A stretch of DNA of 26,396 nucleotides from JAZDJJ01 sp043804035 (GTDB taxonomy: Bacteria; Bacteroidota; Bacteroidia; Palsa-948): positions 1 through 26,396 of the forward strand of contig JAZDJJ010000123.1 in assembly GCA_043804035.1 (NCBI GenBank), in the 5' to 3' direction. Positions 1-5,570 of this stretch are shown in pieces; position 1 is the stretch's first letter, and the number at the start of each line of letters is the position of its first letter. Position numbers and translations under genes: made by a program. The notes under the pieces are model-generated. The model was given only the letters and a program-made list of their open reading frames with translations. It had not been told where the DNA came from and did not search any database.

Positions 1-70
1 TTGTTGATTTATTCGTGCCACAAAGCCTTTATTATTTATTATTTATTATTTATTATTGAATTAATTTTGA
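1..70. repeat. AT-rich 7-bp tandem repeat at window edge
   Basis: Positions about 29-58 hold roughly four copies of an ATTATTT-type heptamer, downstream of the TonB receptor that ends at 71. The preceding GTGCCACAAAG stretch resembles CACAAAG-type text seen in the small repeats elsewhere in the window (near 15665 and 14600). No hairpin with a T run is visible, so I do not call a terminator here. Confidence 0.5.
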
Positions 71-1075
71 TTAAAGATTAAAAGATAATTTCCCAAATAT
101 TGTTCTGCCGAGCCATAGTTTATTGGGTTCGCCATAATTAGAGTCAAAGATATTGTCAACTTCAAATGAAAAATCAAGTTTGTCTGTTATTCCTTTTACG
201 AATTTAAAATTTGAAATAGAGTAGTCGGTAATTTTTTTAGTATTTGCTTCATCTGAAAAACATCCGGAATAATAATTTGTGTTCCAGTGAAAAGATAATT
301 TACAAGAATGTATTTTATAATTTACACCTGCACTTCCTGTATGCTCAGATGTAAAAGGAAGACGTTTATCAGTGTCTGAATTTTTTGCATCAAGATAAGT
401 GTAAGCAAGATTAGTCGTAAGTGTTTTGAAAACAAAAGCATTTATACTAAACTCAATACCCTGAGTACATGCTTTCTGAAAATTATTCCATTCTTTTACT
501 TTGACGTTATTTATGGTTTTGTTTGTTTCTACTTGAGAAATAATATCATTGATATCATTTCTAAAGATGCTCAGGTTAGCATGTAAATTATTTAGAACTT
601 GTTCTAATCCGACAGAATAGCTCCATAATTTTTCCGGTTTAAGATTTTCGTTAGGTTCGTTCCACCAATTTCCATGCTTGAAAAACACGTACAATTGTCG
701 TATTGTAGGCGACTTAAACGCTCTTCCGCCAGATAATCTCAACCTTGTATTATCACTGATATTCCACATTGCAGATATTTTAGGATTATATTCCATCCCA
801 TAAACCGAATGGTTATCAATTCGTCCGCCTAAAACAAAATTAAATGGCAACAAAGTTATTTCATCTTGAAGATAAAAACTTAACAAGTGTGTTTTTTTAT
901 TTACAAAACATGTATCTATGCTTACATCCATATTTATATCTCTATTGAGATATTCTATCCCCGTTGTAATTACATTTTTTTCCCCAAGTGATTTGGTATA
1001 TTGTGTTTCTGTCTGAGCAAGAATAATATTTCCGAAACGACGAGAATAACCGGGAGAAAACAAATCAAAGTTCAA
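71..1075 (-). CDS. TonB-dependent receptor, C-terminal beta-barrel part (separated by frameshift)
   Basis: This frame encodes the beta-barrel half of an outer-membrane TonB-dependent receptor. It carries the family's barrel features: the FKSPTIRQLY segment, the NLKPEKLWSYSVGLEQ strand pair, and a final strand ending in FNL right at the stop, as expected for insertion by the BAM complex. It opens at a TTG that is not a credible start and has no signal peptide. The open frame continues upstream of 1075 to the run of T at 1150-1159, where dropping one base joins it to the plug-bearing part (1128-1922). The joined protein would be about 616 residues, a normal size for BtuB-like receptors. Read it as the second half of one gene, broken or slippage-dependent. 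The substrate is unknown; the position downstream of nikR suggests a nickel chelate. Confidence 0.85.
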   Translation of the reverse strand: MNFDLFSPGYSRRFGNIILAQTETQYTKSLGEKNVITTGIEYLNRDINMDVSIDTCFVNKKTHLLSFYLQDEITLLPFNFVLGGRIDNHSVYGMEYNPKISAMWNISDNTRLRLSGGRAFKSPTIRQLYVFFKHGNWWNEPNENLKPEKLWSYSVGLEQVLNNLHANLSIFRNDINDIISQVETNKTINNVKVKEWNNFQKACTQGIEFSINAFVFKTLTTNLAYTYLDAKNSDTDKRLPFTSEHTGSAGVNYKIHSCKLSFHWNTNYYSGCFSDEANTKKITDYSISNFKFVKGITDKLDFSFEVDNIFDSNYGEPNKLWLGRTIFGKLSFNL

Positions 1076-1127
1076 ATCATAATAATAGCCCTTAAGTTTA
1101 AAAATTGTTTTATCAGGTAAGTTTATT

Positions 1128-1922
1128 TCAAAAGACGGACTTATTCTCGTTTTTTTTTTCAGTAGAATATTTCCATTTTAAATCATCATAATTTGCACCA
1201 AGGTTTAACATTGCTTTTGAAGACATTTTATATTGAAATTTTGTAAACACATGTTCTCCCGTAAAATCATCTTCTGATGCACTATACCTGCTTCTTTTAG
1301 AGCCATCTTTATTGAAATTTGTCAGAAACCCAAATTTACCAATCTGTTGTCCGCAACCAACACCAGCTATGTATGTATCGTACTCCCCTCTCCCATATAA
1401 CGATGTAAATAAAGGTTTTTCGGTAATTTGTTTTGTTATAATATTTATCACTCCGCCCATAGCATCGCTTCCATACAAAGCTGATGCGGCCCCTTCAACA
1501 ATTTCTATCCTTTCTATCATTCCAACAGGTACCTGATTAACACTAGTACCGGACTCTCCCATTCCACCACCAAGAACTCTTTCGCCATCTATCAGAACAA
1601 GCACATAGCCCTTATCAAAACCTAATCCTCTTATTGATGATTGATATGCTGACGCTCCGGGCACGTTTTCGCCACGAACATAAATCCCGGGAACAGATGC
1701 TAACAACTCCGATATATTTTTCGCATTTGATGCTTTTATATCATCACTTGTTATTAATATCGTTTGAACAGGAATCTTTGCAAGCACTTGCGGACTTTTA
1801 GTTGCCGTTATTACTACTTCTGATAATTTGTGAAATAATAATTTTTCTTCCTTTTTTTCTTCTTGTGCCATAATTGATAAAGAAAAATTAAATACCAATG
1901 TAAATGCCAAAATGTTTTTCAT
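1128..1922 (-). CDS. TonB-dependent receptor, signal peptide and plug part (frameshifted)
   Basis: This is the N-terminal half of the same TonB-dependent receptor. Residues 1-19 form a signal peptide ending in Ala-Gln. A TonB-box-like segment EVVITATKSP lies near residue 36. The plug domain follows to about residue 165 and contains SSIRGLGFDKGYVLVLIDG, VEGAASALYGSDAMGGVINI and related motifs. Barrel strands begin afterwards, then the frame stops at residue 264 just after a run of ten A (plus-strand T 1150-1159). With nine A the reading continues as TRISPSFEINLPDK into the downstream barrel frame. The start is supported by a strong Shine-Dalgarno sequence at 1931-1935. The gene lies 98 bp downstream of nikR, in the same direction. 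Homopolymer sequencing error, pseudogenisation or slippage are all possible. Confidence 0.88.
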   Translation of the reverse strand: MKNILAFTLVFNFSLSIMAQEEKKEEKLLFHKLSEVVITATKSPQVLAKIPVQTILITSDDIKASNAKNISELLASVPGIYVRGENVPGASAYQSSIRGLGFDKGYVLVLIDGERVLGGGMGESGTSVNQVPVGMIERIEIVEGAASALYGSDAMGGVINIITKQITEKPLFTSLYGRGEYDTYIAGVGCGQQIGKFGFLTNFNKDGSKRSRYSASEDDFTGEHVFTKFQYKMSSKAMLNLGANYDDLKWKYSTEKKNENKSVF

Positions 1923-1930
1923 TTTTGTTT

Positions 1931-1936
1931 CCTCCT
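1931..1936 (-). promoter_or_regulatory. Strong Shine-Dalgarno sequence
   Basis: AGGAGG on the minus strand ends eight bases before the ATG at 1922. Most genes in this window lack a recognisable Shine-Dalgarno sequence, as is common in Bacteroidota, so this one fixes the receptor's start and suggests efficient translation. Confidence 0.6.
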
Positions 1937-1967
1937 TTTTTAATTTATTTTATTTATTTATTTATGA

Positions 1968-1994
1968 TGTTACCAAATTTACCAATCGTGTTAC
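1968..1994 (-). promoter_or_regulatory. Possible promoter with GTGTTAC half-sites upstream of the TonB receptor
   Basis: A -7-like box TAAATTTG (minus strand, 1981-1974) fits TAnnTTTG. It is bracketed on the plus strand by TGTTAC (1968-1973) and GTGTTAC (1988-1994). The latter is identical to the right arm of the inverted repeat upstream of nikR. The two copies here are direct, not inverted, and I see no good -33 box. This is therefore a weaker candidate NikR site than the one at 2491-2516. Confidence 0.3.
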
Positions 1995-2019
1995 GCTATG
2001 GATAAAAAAAATATTATGT

Positions 2020-2421
2020 TTAGTCCACTTTGCTCATCACTAATTCGCCGTGCTGAATACCTTTTATTGCAATAAGTTTTTTGGATAGTGATATGAGTTT
2101 AGATGCCTCTCCTTTTACTGCGATTATCTCAAAACAATCGGAATGGCTGACGTGAAAGTGCTGAGATGAAAGAATTACATTGTGAAAATCGTGTTGTATT
2201 TTTGTAGATTTCAGTATCAAATTTCTTTTGTGATGATCATAAACTAAAATAATTGCACCGGCAACAATACTGTTGCCTTGCCATTTGTTCTTTACTAAAT
2301 TTTTAGCAATCAATTGTCTGATAGCTTGAGAGCGATTAGCAAACTGACTACCCTTGACATACTGGTCAAGTGCAACTAAAAGTTTTTCTTCTAATGAAAC
2401 ACCAAAACGTGTAACAGACAT
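2020..2421 (-). CDS. nikR: Nickel-responsive transcriptional regulator NikR
   Basis: NikR is a homotetrameric repressor that binds operator DNA when loaded with Ni(II). Residues 1-45 form the ribbon-helix-helix DNA-binding domain (TRFGVSLEEKLLVALD, then NRSQAIRQLI). The remainder is the ACT-like metal-binding domain. The expected square-planar nickel ligands are all visible: His77, His88, His90 and Cys96, in the pattern QHFHVSHSDC, matching E. coli His76, His87, His89 and Cys95. The 133-residue length is typical. The gene sits between two TonB-dependent receptors on the same strand, so its likely targets are these receptors and itself. A predicted promoter (-7 box TACATTTG, 2475-2468) is overlapped in its -33 region by an inverted repeat, consistent with autoregulation. 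Regulation of the flanking receptors is inferred from position only. Confidence 0.95.
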   Translation of the reverse strand: MSVTRFGVSLEEKLLVALDQYVKGSQFANRSQAIRQLIAKNLVKNKWQGNSIVAGAIILVYDHHKRNLILKSTKIQHDFHNVILSSQHFHVSHSDCFEIIAVKGEASKLISLSKKLIAIKGIQHGELVMSKVD

Positions 2422-2467
2422 CGTATTTTTTTATTAGATATTTTAAAATTTTATTACAAACAAAATA

Positions 2468-2475
2468 CAAATGTA
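2468..2475 (-). promoter_or_regulatory. Predicted nikR -7 box
   Basis: TACATTTG on the minus strand matches the Bacteroidota -7 consensus TAnnTTTG and lies 46 bases before the nikR ATG. There is no good TTG in the -33 position. That zone instead holds the inverted repeat at 2491-2516, so the promoter may be weak or its recognition altered by a bound regulator. Confidence 0.45.
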
Positions 2476-2490
2476 TAATTTATTTTAACA

Positions 2491-2516
2491 TAACACCATT
2501 TTAAAAAAAAGTGTTA
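2491..2516. promoter_or_regulatory. Candidate NikR operator (TAACAC-N14-GTGTTA)
   Basis: Perfect 6-bp inverted arms TAACAC (2491-2496) and GTGTTA (2511-2516) are separated by 14 bp, so the half-sites lie 20 bp (about two helical turns) apart. This is the geometry expected for a NikR tetramer contacting two half-sites; the E. coli site is GTATGA-N16-TCATAC. The repeat lies between the upstream receptor's stop and nikR and covers the -33 region of the predicted nikR promoter. Binding is inferred, not shown. Confidence 0.5.
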
Positions 2517-2528
2517 CTAATAGTAAAA

Positions 2529-4949
2529 CTAAAATTTACACTTTAACGCCGCTATGAAGTTTCTGCCCGGAGCACTTATACCTGAACCAAAAGAACGGTA
2601 AAGTTGGTCGGTTATATTTTCAACCCCTACATTTAATGCTATGTATTTGTTGAGATATAATCCCGCTTTGAAATTGAGCGTATGCCAGCCGGGAACAAAA
2701 GGAAACCCGTTGGCATCTTTAGCATAAGGCGTATCATCATTACGTTCAGACAAAGGGAGGTCTTCGTAATCCATTTTATTATTATACATTGCGTAAAAAT
2801 CTAATTTGAGTTTTTTACGTTCGTAAGTTAAATGAGTACTTCCAAACATCGGAGCAATATGTGAAATAGGATAGTAAATCAAACTATCTTCACTTTGTTC
2901 TTCACCCTGCTGGTAACAAATAGTGGTTTTCAATTCAATTCCTTTCCCGAAGTTAATATCAACGCCTGCCTGAATACCATACACATAAGCTTGTGAAATA
3001 TTTTGTATTGCTTGCACCTGACTCATTTGTCCATCATAGTCAATGCTGTCATGACCGTTGTACTTGAAATTTCTACGTGCAAGCGCATTATTAAGTAATG
3101 TATAATATCCTGCAAAGTCCATTTTCAAATAATTACCGAATATTTTGGCTGTACCTATTTCTCCGTTATAGGCATATTCAGGACATAAGTTGGTATTAGG
3201 AACTACCACAGAACCTGGCTCTGATGCAAATACTTTGCCTATATCGTCAATATTTGGCGCCCTGAAACCTGTTGAACCATTGATGTACAATTGCCATGTT
3301 TTATCAGGACTAAATACGCAACCTAAACTTCCGTTTAATGCCCCATTATTATTTTCGGCATGAGTAAAAGGTAAAGGAAACATAGTTGTATCAAAATCAG
3401 ATTTAATCATATAGTAGCTGTAACGTAAGCCCGTATTTATAATCCATTTCGGATTAAGTTTATATTTCAAATTTGTGTATGCTCCATAAGATTGCCATGT
3501 AGAACCATTGGGATATCGTGTAGTGGTTGGTTCTTTTATGCCTGTAACAATATTCTCTTTATTGGCAACCGAACCTACTAAGTTGCTGACTGCTTCGGCT
3601 CCATAAAACAAGGTCATTTTTTTTCCGATTTTTTTATCCAAATCAAGATTTAATGACAAAGCATCAACGGTTTCGGTCTGATTACGGAGTTTTGAATTAT
3701 TAAACTTTCTGTCGTGCCTGCTTTCTTCGTAATTCTGCATTGCTACTATAAAACGTAACTGGTTGTAGAATTTAGAATGGTTAGTATGTGTAACACCTAA
3801 ACGGTTCATCATCCATTTTTGCGGACCATAATACCATTCTGCATTATCAAGTTTGCCGTTTGCGTTGGCATCTAAACAAAGCCGGTCGTAACGAGGCGCA
3901 TCGGATGTTGCAGAGTAATGAAAACCGTAATCAATATCCCATGATTTATTGAGGTTAACCCGAATTTTTTGCATCATATTCATTTGACTGTATCCTGAAT
4001 TAACCTGCAACTGCGGATCGCTATTAACAAACTGGGAGTCAACTCCATTTATTGTTTTTTGATAAGTAGGACGTAAGAAGTATGAATTGCCATTGGAACC
4101 TGCACGCAAATCATCATAAATAGAATAAGTAATGCTGGTAACAAAAGATAATTTTTTTAATCCTATATTAAAATCAAAATGACCTGTTTTTTCTGTGTTT
4201 ACAGATGCAAAACGTCCGAAAGCATTTCCTGTGAGCAGAAACTTATTTGTGCTATCAGAAAATTTTGGTTGCAATGTATGAAAATCCATTACCCCGCCTA
4301 TTGCATCGCTGCCATACATAACAGCACCGGGTCCAAAAAGTATTTCAGTGCTTTCAAGAGAAGATGCATCAATGGAAATAACATTCTGAAGATTTCCTGT
4401 ACGAAAAATGGCATTGTTCATTCGGACACCGTCAACAACTAGCATAACGCGGTTGGTAGCAAAGCCACGTAAACTTGGCGAACCTCCTGCTAACTGACTT
4501 TTTTGTATATAAGCATAACCGCTCGTACCCAACAAATCAGCCGATGTTTGCGGATTCTGAAATGAAACTTCTTTCATGTTAATTTTTTCAACACTATAAG
4601 GGATTTCTATTTTTTCCATTTCCCAACGGTTAGATGAAACGATAACCTCGTTCAGCGAAATGCTTGTTTCCATAAGTTCAAGATTGATTTTCATGTCTTC
4701 AATCTGAATATAACGGAATACTTCTGTTTTATAACTAACATGCCGAAAATAAATGCTGTCAGATCCCTTGAAAATAGAAATATCTGCCTGTCCTTTGGCA
4801 TTTGTTGTGGTTGAAATTTTTGGATTGTTTGAATACACGACAACATTTTGAATAGTTTGCCGTGTTGTTTTATCAACAACTGTAATTGTTTGCGAGAAAG
4901 CAAAAATTGAATACAGCAGTATTGCTGAAATAAATAAATATTTTTTCAT
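2529..4949 (-). CDS. TonB-dependent receptor with carboxypeptidase-regulatory-like N-terminal domain
   Basis: This is a full-length (806-residue) outer-membrane active-transport receptor. Residues 1-19 are a signal peptide ending FAFSQ. Residues about 20-95 form a CarboxypepD_reg-like beta-sandwich typical of Bacteroidota receptors. A TonB-box-like NEVIVSSNR follows, then the plug (SLRGFATNRVMLVVDGVRMN, LFGPGAVMYGSDAIGGVMDF) and a 22-strand-type barrel containing FRAPNIDDIGKVF and a terminal strand NFIAALKCKF. The plug and FRAPN region resemble heme/hemoglobin-type receptors. However, the gene immediately precedes nikR (108-bp gap, same strand), so nickel or another metal chelate is as likely a substrate. 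A 26-bp block shared with two other loci in the window ends only four bases before the ATG. No frameshift is seen. The substrate cannot be read from sequence. Confidence 0.93.
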   Translation of the reverse strand: MKKYLFISAILLYSIFAFSQTITVVDKTTRQTIQNVVVYSNNPKISTTTNAKGQADISIFKGSDSIYFRHVSYKTEVFRYIQIEDMKINLELMETSISLNEVIVSSNRWEMEKIEIPYSVEKINMKEVSFQNPQTSADLLGTSGYAYIQKSQLAGGSPSLRGFATNRVMLVVDGVRMNNAIFRTGNLQNVISIDASSLESTEILFGPGAVMYGSDAIGGVMDFHTLQPKFSDSTNKFLLTGNAFGRFASVNTEKTGHFDFNIGLKKLSFVTSITYSIYDDLRAGSNGNSYFLRPTYQKTINGVDSQFVNSDPQLQVNSGYSQMNMMQKIRVNLNKSWDIDYGFHYSATSDAPRYDRLCLDANANGKLDNAEWYYGPQKWMMNRLGVTHTNHSKFYNQLRFIVAMQNYEESRHDRKFNNSKLRNQTETVDALSLNLDLDKKIGKKMTLFYGAEAVSNLVGSVANKENIVTGIKEPTTTRYPNGSTWQSYGAYTNLKYKLNPKWIINTGLRYSYYMIKSDFDTTMFPLPFTHAENNNGALNGSLGCVFSPDKTWQLYINGSTGFRAPNIDDIGKVFASEPGSVVVPNTNLCPEYAYNGEIGTAKIFGNYLKMDFAGYYTLLNNALARRNFKYNGHDSIDYDGQMSQVQAIQNISQAYVYGIQAGVDINFGKGIELKTTICYQQGEEQSEDSLIYYPISHIAPMFGSTHLTYERKKLKLDFYAMYNNKMDYEDLPLSERNDDTPYAKDANGFPFVPGWHTLNFKAGLYLNKYIALNVGVENITDQLYRSFGSGISAPGRNFIAALKCKF

Positions 4950-4953
4950 GTTT

Positions 4954-4979
4954 AAACGTACATAAAATTTTTAATTATA
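4954..4979 (-). repeat. 26-bp block, copy 1 (upstream of TonB receptor)
   Basis: This block is identical base for base to 13265-13290 and differs at two positions from 26231-26256. All three lie immediately upstream of minus-strand genes. Minus-strand reading ends TATGTACGTTT, close to a TAnnTTTG -7 box (here TACGTTTA). The end of the GGGCAGTTCT element abuts it at 4980. Confidence 0.75.
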
Positions 4980-5015
4980 GGGCAGTTCTAAAAATACAAA
5001 TAAACGTCATTGCGA
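4980..5015. repeat. Solo end of the GGGCAGTTCT palindromic element
   Basis: The 36 bases from 4980 are identical to the reverse complement of 26361-26396, one end of the complete element at the window's right edge. The match stops abruptly after CATTGCGA. This is a truncated or one-ended copy of that element. Confidence 0.75.
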
Positions 5016-5203
5016 GGCGTAATTTTTTTGTGCCAAAAAAAATCAACAAAAGATGAACCGAGTGTGGTTCATCAGTAATTTTTTTAATTCGTTAGGAGAA
5101 AATGGAAAATAGTATGGAAAGTAGCAATGTAAAAAAAGAGAATGGAAAGGAAACATTTATCCAGACATTTTAAGAACTGAATTTTTCTATTTTCTAATTA
5201 CTT

Positions 5204-5344
5204 TAGGACTTACGCAACCTCTGCGGCTCTCTGCGAAAATCTCAGCGTTCTCTGCGGTAAAATTTTTAACCACTGAGTTCACAGAGAAAAATCACGCTGA
5301 GAACCGCAGAGAAATACAAGAGTTATATTTTTTGCGTAAGTCCA
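5204..5344. mobile_element. MITE-like element, TAGGACTTACGCAA ends, copy 1
   Basis: This is a 141-bp non-coding element with terminal inverted repeats: GGACTTACGCAA at 5206-5217 and TTGCGTAAGTCC at 5332-5343. TACTT flanks it on both sides (5199-5203 and 5345-5349), consistent with a 5-bp target duplication. The inside is itself palindromic, with CTCAGCG/CGCTGAG and CTCTGCGG/CCGCAGAG. It has no coding capacity, so movement would depend on a transposase elsewhere. A second element with the same ends lies at 15636-15782. Confidence 0.75.
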
Positions 5345-5401
5345 TACTTATTTCTTTTTTCTATACCATTTTCTATTCTCACGTAACTAAATAAACGGGT
5401 T

Positions 5402-5427
5402 CAAAATCAAAAAAGATTTGTAGAAGA
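5402..5427. repeat. A-rich palindromic motif shared with 13304-13329
   Basis: This stretch contains AAAATC and GATTT arms around six A and continues TAGAAGAA. The copy near 13304-13329 differs at one position and has perfect AAAAATC/GATTTTT arms. One copy lies upstream of the T9SS protein, the other upstream of the acyl-CoA synthetase. Confidence 0.5.
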
Positions 5428-5447
5428 ACTTATGTTAAAAAAAATAC

Positions 5448-5477
5448 TTGTTCATATAAAAATAATTTTTACATTTG
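5448..5477 (+). promoter_or_regulatory. Bacteroidota-type promoter of the T9SS protein gene
   Basis: A -33 TTG (5448-5450) and a -7 TACATTTG (5470-5477) are 19 bp apart, an excellent match to TTG-N19-TAnnTTTG. Transcription should start near 5484, giving a leader of about 87 bases. Its first bases can form the stem CCCGC/GCGGG (5488-5502). Most of this promoter region is duplicated at 14638-14690 on the other strand. Confidence 0.7.
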
Positions 5478-5570
5478 CATATTCAAACCCGCCTGATGCG
5501 GGCAAATCAGAAATTTAATTTAATAGTTGGTCCAAAACGGGACATGATACCCTTTTTAAATTTAAACATT

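Larger units (their letters stand above)
4950..5570. other. 620-bp divergent intergenic region
   Basis: This spacer separates the minus-strand receptor from the plus-strand T9SS protein and has no credible gene. In order it holds: the recurrent 26-bp block (4954-4979); one end of the GGGCAGTTCT element (4980-5015); a hairpin GATGAACC/GGTTCATC (5052-5073) followed by a T run; AAAATGGAAAATAG-type simple sequence (about 5097-5150) with a degenerate inverted counterpart (about 5357-5388); a complete MITE-like element (5204-5344); a palindromic A-rich motif (5402-5427); and a strong promoter (5448-5477). It looks like an accumulation site for small repeats. Confidence 0.7.

Noticed and set aside
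1312..1536. Plus-strand open frame inside the TonB receptor
   Set aside because: It is antisense to the conserved plug domain, whose reading frame is unambiguous.
1128..1922. Receptor frameshift considered as proven phase variation
   Set aside because: Two other genes in the window have similar one-base defects, so an assembly or read error cannot be excluded from sequence alone.
5052..5073. Hairpin GATGAACC/GGTTCATC followed by T residues, considered as a terminator
   Set aside because: It resembles a plus-strand terminator, but no plus-strand gene lies upstream of it; the gap separates divergent genes. Probably part of the repeat debris.
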